Shown here: piece after piece, positions 8,468-22,140 of the stretch
How the letters are laid out: every line of letters begins with the position of its first letter
Position numbering within the stretch: the first letter of the stretch is position 1
Source: Unio delphinus
Taxonomy: Eukaryota; Mollusca; Bivalvia; Unionida; Unionidae
NCBI GenBank assembly: GCA_029339505.1
Contig: JAQISU010000233.1
Coordinates: 5,628,001 to 5,692,000 of the forward strand
Direction: 5' to 3'
DNA: 64,000 nt
Translations under genes and position numbers: made by a program
The notes under the pieces: model-generated
Seen by the model: only the letters and a program-made list of their open reading frames with translations
The model's database searches: none
Told to the model about the DNA's origin: nothing

Positions 8468-10765
8468 CTTTATATTAAATACTTTGAACCAGTAAAATAC
8501 TGGTTTCATTTCTTAACCAGTGCAATAACACATTTCTTTCAATGTTGTTACGCAATTAGCATATTTGAAGATTGCCCCCATGGCTTGCATTGTCCATTCC
8601 TGTAATTGAATCAGCGAAAGTGCCTGTGGAAATCGTTCGACACCAAGCTCATAGATTTAAAATGGAATAATATTCTTATCTTACAGGGTTAGGAAGGTGA
8701 GAAATGGAAAGGAAGAATAAAACGGAGACACGTTGTTTTCTCCGCCACTTTGAAAACAAATATTACCCACAAGTGTCTTTTTGTCTTATTAGTAATGCAT
8801 TTTGTCTCAGATTTTAAGGTTTTCGTACTCAATTGGTACAGTTTCAAAGACCTGAAATTTTGCATCATGATTTTGTTATCCTTCTCTGAACCGATTTATA
8901 TGCGAACTGCCATCCATTAAATGCACTGTTATACCATACATGGTACTTATTATACAAAATCAATAGACCTTGACAAGAAATGGATGAATTTAAAATAGAT
9001 GATTTATTGGTTGGGAGTGAGGTGGTAGAAGAGGGACATGACTGGCTGGTAATAAAAAATATTAAAAATGAAGTAAAATACTGTTTCCATAGCTGGTTCT
9101 AGAATTTATTGAAAAACGATGGAAAAACAGTTCTTTTTGAGAACTGACAATTATATTTTTACTGAATTATTTCAGGAACCCCAGTATCCAAAGTAGCCGT
9201 GTATTCCTTAGCTTCAAAATAGGTGACAAATTTCAAACACATGTAGTTTTATAAATGCGGCGGCTCATATTGTCTTCTCCACACAGAAAACATTAATTTA
9301 AGAATGATCATGTGATGTGAGAGCTTGAATCCTCAGTATTTGCTAATTGAAAGCTATTGAACTTTCACTATTTTTGTGTTTCTATATGTTAAGTATTGGG
9401 AAATAAATTAGAACCATGTAACTAAAGAGTAGTTCTGTACGGCGAGTAGTAACAGAAACAAATATATAAGCTGTCGACAACAACCTTTTGGTCAACGGTT
9501 AACCCTTGACTGTCTGGTTCTTTGATCTTTCATTAGACGTAATGTGTCAACATGTGCGGTCTATATAACAGCGCTCCGTTTTCCTCGGCTTTGCCTATCT
9601 CATCTTATCGTTTCTCGCTCATGCAACGTTACGATCTAGTCGCGCAGGTCTAAATAAAAAAAAAGATATTAACATGTTGGAGAACCATACGTTTTAAATG
9701 TGTAGTCTCTAACATACGCGTGCCGAATTATGTCTTTGAATGTTTTCGCAAACGAAACCAAACACTGCTAAGTCTAATTAGGTTCCTAATCACTTTATCT
9801 CTATGTAAAGGCAATGCTAATGAAATTTGAACATAAATTTGAGCAATGCCAATATGTTTTCTACTGGTATTTATGCCTGAGCTGAATAGGCTTTCATGAT
9901 GAAATCAAGAACGCCAAACACGTAAGACATTAGAAATGGAGCGTGTTTTCAGTCATGTGTGAGAAAAGCATGCTGCTTTTCAGGGGTTTATAGACTGCTG
10001 CATGCAGGGACTAAATTAAGTTGACAAAGCCCTTATTAAATCACGTGAGAAGAATAAATAAAACAATCTGCAGTTAAGCTGCAGTGTACTGGTGAGAATG
10101 CAAGAGGCGGTTCCACATACATGGTTGAGGGACATTAAAAAGTAAACGAAATCCTCAACGTGGACAAAATAAATATCCTTAATGTGTCTTAACTCATTAA
10201 ATCCTAGATTCAACTAAGAAAATGCATTTGACATTTCAAGCAAGAATTTGAAATATGAAGAGAATAAACTTTTGTAATATATTTATGTGCAAATAGCATG
10301 AGAAAAGTATGTATTCAACGTGCAGCTGCAAACATGATTTATTTTTAAAGAACTTACTCCAGACCTAATGACAGTGGGAGTTTCATCAGTGCGGATTGAA
10401 TTTAACATTGAGAACGTTTAAATAAAAAGTTGCTACTTCATGTCTAATACGGAACGTTCCGATTTGAACACGAAATATCACATTGGCACCTCCAAACCAT
10501 CACCACCACCTAAAACACCAAATACAACAACCATAATACTGGCATCATCGCCACCACGACACAACAGGAAGCAGACTCAATCCAAGTTCAAAGGGAACAA
10601 TTTTTGATAATTAAATTGGAACTGATAGAGAATAAGAAAAATATAAATTAGTGCTTTAATAAGTTATAATTTCTTGAGTCATTATGTAAAACAATTTGAC
10701 CAAATCTTGTTTTATAAAAGCTTTCTTACACCTTGTGGATTTTGTAGAAAGGTAGTAGAAACTAC
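8468..10765. other. Intergenic stretch, no gene seen
   Basis: No coding family, RNA gene or tandem array recognised. A TATA-like element (CTATATAACAGCGCTCC, about 9561-9577) sits in a locally GC-richer patch to about 9650, but no reading frame follows it, so it is not called a promoter. A short CCACCA-rich patch lies near 10490-10560. Confidence 0.55.
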
Positions 10766-10903
10766 TGACCCACAGGAAGCGGATAACAAGCTTTCTCACA
10801 TACCCACTCTGGCCGAGCCTGAGACTCGAAACCACGCAGACAGAAATGAAATGTCTTTGACCTGTGAAGTCGAGCGCTTTACACCACTCGGCCGCGCAGG
10901 GCC
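10766..10903 (-). mobile_element. tRNA-derived SINE, family A, 3'-truncated copy
   Basis: On the - strand it starts with a tRNA-like head containing GGCCGAGTGGTGTAAAGCGC (A-box region) and GTGGTTTCGAGTCTCAGG (B-box region). It continues into GTGAGAAAGCTTGTTATC, shared with the copies at 30854 and 53161. It ends before the GGTTCTTCCTCCACC block seen in those copies. The local open frames here are shadows of the SINE. Confidence 0.75.
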
Positions 10904-13255
10904 TCTTTTGGCACAGCGTGAATTAAAGACCAGAGACGCCCAAATGTAAAGCTTCCTGTTTTTGTCTGACGACAACATGTGATTTAATTTCTATTTGTAT
11001 TAAAATCAATAAAAACACAAAGTGTTTAGAGTATATGATAATACAATGGACAAGTTCACAGTACTCGACTTCGGTATACTAAGCAGCCACTTGTAATTAA
11101 TTACATAATTAAACTAGTTAATTAGTTTATATATACATGAATGGTGCAGATCGTCTAATCATTTTTATGTAGACGGCGCAATCCGTCTTTTTAAAACTCT
11201 GTCAGGAAGAACTTTTGTTCTTATTCTACGAATATTGGTTATTTACCTACTTGGAAAATGCGGCATGAATGTTGATATTAAAATCAGAGAGAAAGGACAT
11301 ATTTGGGAATGTTGCATCAAAACAAATTGTCCAGTAATGGTTTTTGAAAATCAGTGAAATTAATATATGTTGAGAACTTCCCTATAAGTATGAACTGTGT
11401 TGATTATTGGTTGTCTCTAAGATTTAGCAAATGTTAACTCTTGCTAAATTTTGTAAATTAACACTGTGTTGAAAAATCTCCGTTTAGCAAGTGATAGTAT
11501 TTTCTTTTTCAAATTTAACACAATCAATGATTTCAATTTGAAATTGATTACTTATTAATTATTGAATTTTTATTATATAATCTTAGCATTTGCAGCAATT
11601 AACATGCATTTGGCCAATAAACCTTCTCTTGTGGCCATTCCTGTTGCGAGCAATATGTGTCCACATATGGGTAAACAAATTAGGAATGACTGGTTCGCAC
11701 CTGTTCAGCATTATTGCCAAAGAGGAGCAGAAAGATTTCCATCAAAAATCAATTGATGCCGTCCTCCATTGGATCTTGCCCCATTCCAGCCATCAGAGAA
11801 CACAAAATGTAACACTGGAGCTGCTTGCAACATGTCCATCACGGCCCGCAGACGCAATTAGACACGGCATTGGCGAGGAAAGCGTTGTATGTTGTTGCGT
11901 GTAGAACCTGCTAAAGATGAAAATGATTTGATATTCATGGAATACTGGTATTTTGACTAAACTAGAAACTTATGTTGAGTGTCTAGATTCATAATCTTGT
12001 ATAAAGCTTACCACATGATAATATGCTAAAGCTAAGGAAAGGCCTATGACTGAGATAGTCCTGAGTGCCTTTTAACATATTTGTTCAACAATGTCATTTC
12101 AGGATATTTACACTGATATTATTGTTAACAAGCCCGTCAAGTTTTGCGCCCCCCCCCCCCCTAAAAAAGCTGGCTATTTAAATTTGAGAAGTGACTATTA
12201 ACCATACACCTTACCCCAGCGCCCATGTCGCGCTCCATTTCTCCCTGTGATACCCGTTATTTCCCCCGGGACATGCACCTTTTTCATATTTTGGTCAGCT
12301 GTAGGAAAACTGCAAAATAACGGAAGTTTTGATTGAAGTACACAACTAATAAAGAGTGTGTGATTAATTAACAGTATATCCTTATCTTGTGGAAAAGACT
12401 GCCCTTCGGACATACTTCAAATAAACCATGTTCGACAATGTGTGTATGTAAGCACAAGCAATTGATTGGCAAATAAACGATACCCTATTTTGTTGTAACT
12501 TACGATATATAGAACTTCGTTTTAACAGTTCAGATCTGTTGTCACAAGTTACCGTACATGTGACTACTTTTTTTCCCACGTGTTATGTCCCACCTTATTT
12601 GCATAGGTTTATGTCTACAGCATGTAACACTGCTTACTGAATAAAATATTTATTCTGAATTAGTTCTTATGGGGCACATATATTGCGTGGTAAGTTTTTT
12701 TTTACTCCTTCCTTTAATTTAATCATGGTAACTAAAGTTGTGTATGCGGTAGAGGAATTAGCCGAGTTTCTATGGCGGAAATAGATATGTGATTTTGTTT
12801 GCAGAGAAAATTACAAAGACTTTACAGAGATCACTCATGGGATTTAAGCTAATTGGTGACAAGTTTATTTTCCAAAATTCTTTCTACTACAGTACTGTTG
12901 TAGTAGTTTCAAAAACTATCTGAAATTTCGTGAATAATGTTTAATTTTAGCATTCTATTTACTGAAGAAAAAACTGTCGTGTGATATTATTTCGTCACTA
13001 CGATATTCACAAGTGGTAAAATAAGATATGGCATCTGTGGATTGCACACGTTTTATCTATTTATGTATGGTTTCTGGTTTTCGTAAGTTCTGTGCGAAAA
13101 ATCGGGAAATAGTACCAGTATATTACCAGTATGTGTGGAAATACCCCAAAATCAGGAATTTTTTCTTCCGGCTTGAGAGTTGACAGTTATGAACTGTTCG
13201 ACTGTTCGGGCTTTGTGATGTTTTAGTCAAGGCCATTAAGCTTATTTAATCACCA

Positions 13256-13257
<2 letters not shown>
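10904..13257. other. Intergenic stretch, mostly AT-rich, with one denser block
   Basis: No gene recognised. It holds the candidate regulatory block 11585-11900 (listed separately), a run of 13 C at about 12149-12161, and a short hairpin-forming stretch near 12885-12907 (CTACTACA ... TTGTAGTAG). Confidence 0.55.
11585..11900. promoter_or_regulatory. Candidate conserved noncoding / enhancer-like block
   Basis: About 300 bp of sequence more GC-balanced than its surroundings and free of simple repeats, roughly 14 kb upstream of the vestigial-like gene. It contains three TEAD-type core motifs, CATTCC at 11636-11641, GGAATG at 11683-11688 and CATTCC at 11782-11787. TEAD proteins are the DNA-binding partners of Vestigial. 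Two overlapping open frames (11562-11756 and 11590-11904) have no recognisable family. Function is inference only. Confidence 0.3.

Positions 13258-13331
<74 letters not shown>
13258..13331. repeat. (TA)n microsatellite
   Basis: About 74 bp of uninterrupted TA. Confidence 0.98.
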
Positions 13332-13333
<2 letters not shown>

Positions 13334-13642
13334 TATCAGATTTGTAAATATGCTAGCAGTAGCCTTCGTGTAAAACAAACTGACATTGAATCACAGGAAG
13401 GAATATGATTAATGTTTCAATTAATTACCTATGATTTCTGCTTTGCATATCTATTTGTGTTTTTTTATTTGTGAAAACCTAATTCTTAAATTACGACCGA
13501 TAAAAGCCGTTCTCAATGCCTTTTACACCTCCGCGTTAATGGATATTGTTTCATTAGACCAAGTTCTAGTATCTTCTCCCAGATTTCCGTATTATCTCTC
13601 TGTGTTTCTTCGTTGGATGTATATTTTCAAGATATAAGTCCT

Positions 13643-13645
<3 letters not shown>

Positions 13646-13697
<52 letters not shown>

Positions 13698-13704
13698 GGG
13701 GGGG
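13646..13704. repeat. (GT)n followed by a 12-G run
   Basis: (GT)n at 13646-13691, then TC-like junction and G at 13693-13704. A G run of this length next to GT is prone to slippage. Confidence 0.97.
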
Positions 13705-15247
13705 AATTATTGAATGCCATTTACATATAATACGATTGAACCTCATCCTTCTTAAATAAATTCTTTGCATTGTGGTAAATTTTTACTTGTTTACATCGGA
13801 CACCATTACTTAATCCTTTTCACATTTTTGTGAATATGAAAAAGTATTTTTTTAAAACTTGCATTGCTTTTTAAATTTCCAAACTATGAAATATGAGCGC
13901 CTTTTTACTGTTGTACTTTTCCGCTCTATTGTCTTAAATACATAGTTAATACACAATTTAACATGTATAATTATGTGCAACCCAAATCTGATTTCCACCT
14001 GTCTATCTCGTTCGCCATGTTTCTGCTTTTTTTTCCAAGACTTGCTAGCACTGCGTCACGGGACCACTTGATTTGCCGTATCATCAAAACTCGGAAAAAC
14101 TCGGCAATTTACGGAATCGTGATATCTTCAGCTCAATATAAGCACTACCCGCCTACGATATTAATTTATAAACATTACAGTCCAATTAAAATTTGTAGAG
14201 AATTACATCCCTAAATGAATTCTGTTTATTTCTGGTCTCCTTTAACATTTAAGAAAGTGAAAACATCATTCGTAACATATCATTTCTAACTATACTTTTC
14301 TCCAACACGAAATGCAACATTTTATCTGATGGGTAACTTAAATAACGGGAAATATAAAGATGGGCAGAACGTGGACCTTTATTGTTGCCTTTCAAATCTA
14401 TTAATTGGAAGCGCTTTCAGGTTTGATCAGAGAGGGAAATATTTAGTAATTTTGACTCTAATTATATAAGAAATTATTGCTTTAATTAAACGTAACTTCT
14501 GAACTTGTCTTTCTTTTAGTTCATGTAATAAACTTGTGAAAGATGTTATTTTTATTTGGTATTAGTAGGAAATAAATTATTATGTAAATTAGCTTGAATG
14601 AGGCTAAGAACAAATCTAGTAGATGTCCATTGCAAAATGCGTGCTTACATTATGTACCGATGAATGGCGACGAAGCCAGTTCTCGACTCGGACGTCACAT
14701 GCTCTCGCAAGAAACCTTAAACACAGAAAACGCCAAGCAGGCATGGTTCTGAGATTTTAATGTAACATACACCGACCAAACAGCGATTCGTGGTTGTTTA
14801 ATTTGGCATTTATATGTTGCAAATTGTGTGCATTTAACGTGTTTTGTAACATTAAAAGAACTATTCACAAAGAAGGACGAATAGATTGCTGACTCACTTT
14901 TGACTTTTTCAGTCAGCCTTCATTAGGTTCTCTAACTCAAAGGTATGGGTTAGATTTTGTGGTTTACTTCACAGCAACACATGTAGATTATATCGTGCTG
15001 AGACAATTGTAGTCTCGTGTCTTGCCTACGGACATACAACAATAGCCAGCGCGGGCTGGTTCAAAGAGGTAGTAAACAATGGTCATGAAAAGAGATGAAT
15101 CTCCAAGACTTTGAGAATGAAACAAGTATTGCAGATGCAAAATGAATCATTATGAATAATTTGTGAGATTTGTTTATTTGTTAATAAATATGAATGGCTG
15201 TCGATAGTGGCATAGCGGCACGAGCCGTAAGGATTTCGGTTATACTG

Positions 15248-15248
<1 letters not shown>
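13705..15248. other. Intergenic stretch, no gene seen
   Basis: No coding or RNA feature recognised. A GC-rich imperfect hairpin CCAGCGCGGGCTGG sits near 15047. Confidence 0.55.
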
Positions 15249-15291
<43 letters not shown>

Positions 15292-15298
15292 TATATAC

Positions 15299-15379
<81 letters not shown>

Positions 15380-15430
15380 CATACATACATACATACATAC
15401 ATACATACATACATACATACATACATACAT
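15249..15430. repeat. Compound microsatellite (CA)n-(TA)n-(ACAT)n
   Basis: (CA)n to 15290, a short TATATACAT transition, (TA)n to about 15374, then (ACAT)n to 15430. It produces three overlapping artefact frames on both strands. Confidence 0.98.
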
Positions 15431-16718
15431 CACTATAAAATATGAAAGAAAACAAACCACACCAAATAGATTAAAGATACATTTTCGTACGATAAAAATA
15501 GATTAAAACATTACTGTATTAAACAAATTAAAACTGCAAATCTTTGAATCCACACCAACGATCAAAAACTAGCTGACACTATATTACGTCACTTTAAGCT
15601 ATTATCAACGTCTGTAAATAGGGCGCATGCATAACCTAATATATGAATGAATCAAACACCAATGTATTAACAGTTCCATCAATTCCCAAATAAATATAGT
15701 GATTTACGAGATAAAAGTACAAGCTTGTGTGCGATTCTACTTTTGTCAAACGCACAAATGACTGTGTTCGGTAATCCTGTTCTTTCTTGTTTCAAAGTCG
15801 TACCGTTCTAACATATCTTTCCGTGTATGCTGATATTTATTTTAAGAGGGATCCAAGCAGATGACTTTTTATTCATGATTTTCGAATAATTGGAATGAAT
15901 AAATTCCACACATTTTATGCATTTTAATGCATGCGTGTTAAAAGATTAAGTTTTATTTTGGTGATATAAAATGAGATATGTTAGTTATTTGGGTTTGACT
16001 ACAAGTTTTAAATAAACCGAGCTTCACTATAGTCAAGGATGCTTTATAGTTACGTTGAAAGACACCCAAAGATATTCAGTCCATGTTGACTCCAAGAAAT
16101 GTATTATGGCAGATGCTCGTTAAGATAGGCGTGGATGCATGTAATGACTGTGAGATTAAAATTAAAAAATTAAGTAAGCAGTGCATAATAATTTATTTCT
16201 CTTAAAAGCATGCATGAGACTGATAAATAAATATATATCTCAACGGCATTGTATATAAACTACTCATACTGCTAATAATAATACCACTACTATTACTGCA
16301 TTGGCTACAGGCTCAATGACGTTGTCAAAGACAAGGACAATTCTTCCTTATCACTAAAAGAAAACAGGATTCTTTACATCACTTTTGAATCTTCAACTAA
16401 AAATGGAATTAGCAGTCTATAAAATTAATTTGACACGGTAGAATATATGAATGGGAAGAAACATGAGCTCCAAAATTAAAATATACATCGGAGGTTTATC
16501 AAGAACTTCTTCATCAGGCTGACACTATCGGGGCAATTTTCTTCGCCCCGGGTGCTGACGTTGGCATTACTTCCCGCGGGAACATGTTTCGCTGATATAC
16601 GATTAGCACGTAACAATTGCCCGTGAACAGTTCATACGACACGAGGTCAATTAAATAACCCTTTCACTGCTAACACATTTTATCAAGACTTCTTACTGTG
16701 AATAAATTCGTCAGAGTA

Positions 16719-16721
<3 letters not shown>
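15431..16721. other. Intergenic stretch, no gene seen
   Basis: No coding family, RNA gene or array recognised. A locally GC-rich patch around 16525-16590 contains CCCGCGGGA but shows no further structure. Confidence 0.55.
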
Positions 16722-16760
<39 letters not shown>

Positions 16761-16908
16761 TAGTATGATGTAAATCTAGTCCTGTCAATGTAGCATTGTG
16801 TGTTTGTGTATGTGTGTGTGTTTGTATGTGATATATACCTAGCCCCTTGTCAATGTATTCACTATGAATGTGTGTGTGATAGTATGATGTATATAGATTG
16901 TTCTATCA

Positions 16909-16971
<63 letters not shown>
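16722..16971. repeat. (GT)n and (GA)n microsatellites
   Basis: (GT)n at 16722-16759 and (GA)n at 16914-16971 ending in a G run. The intervening bases repeat degenerate GTGTGTGATAGTATGATGTA blocks (at about 16744 and 16870), so this is an older GT-rich tandem structure with internal duplication. Confidence 0.9.
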
Positions 16972-16978
<7 letters not shown>

Positions 16979-16979
16979 T

Positions 16980-18045
16980 GTGTAAATACAGCTCCTGTCA
17001 ATGTAGCTCTATGTACGTGTTAATCGCCTATGATTTTCATATAAACTATTTTATCTTCACATTTTGATACCTGAGCCAACACAGTTACTGTTTTCTAAAT
17101 GTTTATGCGCGTGTATATATACAAGTGTGCGCGTATTTACATATTTATTATTTTAACTATAGGTGTCACAAACTTACATAACATATATTTAGCAGGATAT
17201 ACTTGCCGAACTGGGTTATGCTTCTCTAATCAGATAAACTAGGGTTATTATAAGTTATACATCAACGTTTTTAATGAGCATTTCAATATATGTATTAAAC
17301 TAAAATACGAGTTTAATGTTAGTTATTATCCAACATATTGATTAATATCCAGATTAATTGGTCAGGGCTAGATGACATGCCATTGTCTATAATCGATTCT
17401 AGATCACAAGTGGGTCACTCTGATGACGATGCATGTTAACTGTTTGTCATGACACTGAGACTAAATAGAAAGTAGATGATAAATTTTATTTATGTCATAT
17501 AACCATATGAGACGTTCTTTATGTAGTGCTCACATCGGAACGGTATCTTTTATCTTGTGATTGCTTCAAAATCGCTTGAAAATAATATAGTATTACTTAT
17601 AGCATATCTATTGAATCTTAGATCTCTGCTCTTTAATTCGATTCAGATGTCCAGTCAGTATTTACGTAATGGACACCCTGATAGGAATTAGCTTGGTTTC
17701 TTCTTTGACGTCCTCGGGACGATATATCTTAGAGATATTTAATCCAAAATTTCGTTCTAAAGTTTCATTCATTCTGCACAACTCAATATATTTAGAAAGC
17801 GTAAAAAGGACGAGAAAAGATAAATAAAATTTTTAAAAAAAATTAAAAATTACATAAAATCTGCATGTATTGTGGAGACAATGTGCAGGCATATGCGGAT
17901 CTGATGTATGCATTAGTGTGACTGCGTAATTGTATGTTCACATATAAATATTTGAGGGCCACAAGGGATGATTGTTTGTATACTAATTGTGAAACAAGTC
18001 TTGGAAGAAAGATATCGTTTGTTATTGCTGTTACTGCTGTTTCCC
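16980..18045. other. Intergenic stretch, no gene seen
   Basis: AT-rich sequence without recognisable genes or tandem arrays. Confidence 0.55.
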
Positions 18046-18082
18046 TCATCGTCATCATCATTATTATTATCATCATCATACA

Positions 18083-18139
<57 letters not shown>

Positions 18140-18169
18140 TATTATTTGTATCATTATTATTATTATTAT

Positions 18170-18214
<45 letters not shown>

Positions 18215-18241
18215 CAATAGTAGCAGTAGTAGTAGTAGTAT
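18046..18241. repeat. Trinucleotide tract (ATC/ATT)n then (AGT)n
   Basis: Trinucleotide repeats in one phase over about 195 bp, first ATC/ATT, then from about 18171 AGT with AGC variants. Because the phase is kept, long artefact frames (poly-Ile, poly-Ser, poly-Asn, poly-Leu) open on both strands. Confidence 0.97.
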
Positions 18242-19600
18242 TTTGATGCTCTTGATGCTTCAATATTATTTTTCAACCTTTGTTGAACAATGCAATATTA
18301 TTCTACAGCTATATTATTCTACATGGGTACCAACACACGAAGCACGACGCAGATTTAAGTCTCAGCTAAGTAGTTGGGTAGAAGGCGATATGATAACAAC
18401 TGAAATCTCTGGCATAACAATAATCTGAGAAGCAATTATAAAACTTCATGTTCTTGTGATTTTCGCAGTGCTTAAAAATTCCCGACGGCCTGACGCACGG
18501 GGCCTATTTTCATTCAGATCGCACTCCTGCATTCTACATGATGTGCACATCGGGCTGTTCGAAGACAAAAATCTTATTTCCATGACAAAACGTCGATCGC
18601 ACTGACGAGATGCGGGATTTTATTTCGAAGTTTTGAAAGAAAATTATTAGTATTTATTCCCATGTATAATATTTGCTGTTATGAAGATATTCCTGAAGGT
18701 TCCTTCAGAATTGAACAAAAGGTCAGAAGTTAAAAGTCAAGGTGAGTTTTTATATATATATAAGCATATGTATGTGCTTAGGACACTAAAATAAGTGAAT
18801 CCGCGCAACACATAGTTCTAGTTGAGAATGTACTATGTAAATTTAAATTATAATAAGGTCGATAAAAATCAAAGTGGAGTCAAGGTCACAAAAACGGTTA
18901 ATATCATATGTATCAAGTTAAGTTTTTAGAATGCATCTCACAAAGATATCCCACATATAGGTATGGAATGTCCACATCCCTGAAACATCTTCATTTAATT
19001 CTATGTTCCGTCTTAAATTGTTTGCCATATTTCTTCCTGCTACAATCGTTCATGTTTACACTCATGAACTTAATGTATCCTATGGATTGTTAGGTGCTTT
19101 TTATGCGCTCTTAATTTAGTAGATTTGTCATTGTGGTAGAAGGGAAATGCAGATTTAATAAAATAATGAGAGCGTCTGAAGGGTACAACTCCAGAAGATG
19201 CGTTCAGTTCTTGATAAACAAGTATGGGTCTTTTCCAGCACATATAAACAAATACTATACTTTTTCGCTAACAAGAGCTATTTTTTTTTCTGCATGTTTT
19301 CGTCCGCTGTAACACGCTTTGCGTAACGATGCTTGTATAATGTGTCTTGATTTTTTTTTTAAAGAAAGCTCAGAACCATTTTTAAGGCTTGTCGTCTTGC
19401 TTGTATTGTATCCGTGACCATACTCGATACTAGATATATTAAGGACGTAATTATATATTTATATATGGAACATGCTGACAGGCTGGTTCGTTTCGCGCCT
19501 GGTATTTTACACAATAGGTTCAATTATATTATATTTTTGAAAAATACATATTCTTGTTTTGTTAAGTTTTGTTTATCTTTCATTATTTTTGTTTTAGATG

Positions 19601-19602
<2 letters not shown>
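18242..19602. other. Intergenic stretch, no gene seen
   Basis: A GC-richer patch lies near 18480-18620 (GACGGCCTGACGCACGGGGC). No protein family or RNA gene was recognised. Confidence 0.5.

Positions 19603-19696
<94 letters not shown>
19603..19696. repeat. (TA)n microsatellite
   Basis: About 94 bp of TA. Confidence 0.98.
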
Positions 19697-20326
<630 letters not shown>

Positions 20327-20389
20327 CTCTGTGAATCTCGTCTTTTGTTTGCTTAAATATGTCCGTCCTTTGTTTGCTTAAATATACAG

Positions 20390-22025
20390 TCAGATAGAGA
20401 GACAGAATAAACTTTTTAAGCATATAAATACACGCACAAGGCATATTTCCAGTTCAGCCTGAATATGCCAAAAGTTGGTATCGTAACATCTTATATTGTT
20501 TAAAAACGGAAATTAAAAATCTAATGACCTAGGGACATAGAAGGATCAAATTATTCTTTTTGCAAATATGCCACACTGTCTCTTATTAAAACGCACGTTT
20601 GACTTTCATCTATTTGTAAACAAGCATTGACATTCAAAGCATACAACAATATGGTGACCTTGATAAATTTGCAGTTTGTTGTTACAAGTAACAGATGGTG
20701 CTATTTCCAATAATATGTGTTTCATACCAAATATTCGTATTTAAATCTTTCATTTAATTCATTTTCTAAAACTGTTCAATATTTTTAAGGAAACGAAATA
20801 AAGTTAAAGAACTCAACAGCAGATTGACACTGACAATAATATTTATTTTTTAGATTATGAGATAAAAAATAGTTCCGAACATCGTTGCCGTAAATCCAGC
20901 TTCTGACACCATCAAACCAAAAAAATCTGTCACAGTGATGTTTATTGGGCAGGCTGGTGCTTCATGCGATGGTGGATCAGCTTGATAGCCCCTATCGTTG
21001 ACATATCTCTAACGCTACGGAATGCATTTGTCTTTAAGGATGGAAGCTTTTTATGTTCTTCGACTTTTGTTGGCAAGAGTGGGGATTTTCCCACACTTGA
21101 GGCAGTAGCCTCTAAAAGAACGAATTTGGTGGCTGTGTATTCAAGCTTTCAGTTATATGGATGCACATAAAAGTTCCTTGGATTTGGTATCCATATTTTC
21201 TATGCATATTACTCCAATAATTAGTTCCAAGATACATGTAACATAACATTAACATTTATTGCTCAGTTTTAAATCAGATTTGTGGCTTCAAGCCTCTGTA
21301 CATACACACCACAAGATAATATAAACTATCCATCTTCTAAGTAAATGTATAAATGTTTGTTTCGCAATTTCCAATGCCATTATCTTAACTTGAATTTGAA
21401 TTTAAAAGTTTTGAATGTATTTCTTATTAATATAATTAATGTGTTTCTGACACATTTGTATGCATCGTTTTATTTGTTCAGTTTATTTAAGTCACACACT
21501 ATGTAGATTTCAACGAAATAACCTGCATTTTTATAATACGTTTGCACCTGGTTTTGTTGGTTGGACGGTTAAATTTCAAAGACGACATGTTAATGAAGTC
21601 AATATTTCAGATGGAACTTCACTGAAAGTAATATCGGGGAAATCCCACCCCTTCCCCGTTCACACGCTGAATTTAGTTTTATTGTATCTATCGTACTTTT
21701 AAGCACCATGCTAAGTAGTAAAACAAATCGCTTAATTATATTTGCCTTGACTAAATATTCTGCTGGGACCCTGTGCGTCGCTTAATATGATTTATGGGCC
21801 ACTGTTTGCTTTTCTTATGGTTGAGATAAGAGAGACTCGATCTTTATTAAGTTCAGGTTTTGATTAGTTTCCCATCTTTGATGTATAAATTCAGAAATAG
21901 TGAGTATGGTGAGATATATATATTTGACGATGATCGTATGAGAGAAAGGTCTGTATTTAATGCTTTTGCATTTCGGCAAAAATCTCGTATGATAAATAGA
22001 TGAAATTCAAAAACTGTAAGGAGTC
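20390..22025. other. Intergenic stretch, no gene seen
   Basis: A GC-balanced patch at about 20945-21165 contains a 68-codon open frame without a recognisable family. Otherwise AT-rich and featureless. Confidence 0.5.
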
Positions 22026-22140
22026 GAGTATACTTATATATAAATGTAGAGTATACTTATATATAAATGTAGAGTATACTTATATATAAATGTAGAGTAT
22101 ACTTATATATAAATGTAGAGTATACTTATATATAAATGAA
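22026..22140. repeat. 23-bp tandem repeat, five copies
   Basis: Five units of GAGTATACTTATATATAAAT plus GTA start at 22026, 22049, 22072, 22095 and 22118, identical except at the last bases. Confidence 0.95.

Noticed and set aside
9559..9650. TATA-like promoter (CTATATAACAGCGC)
   Set aside because: No reading frame or RNA feature follows it within the next kilobase; the word alone is not enough.
17843..18428. Long open frames with poly-Ile, poly-Asn, poly-Leu and poly-Ser on both strands
   Set aside because: They are produced by phase-coherent trinucleotide repeats and have no other protein-like sequence.
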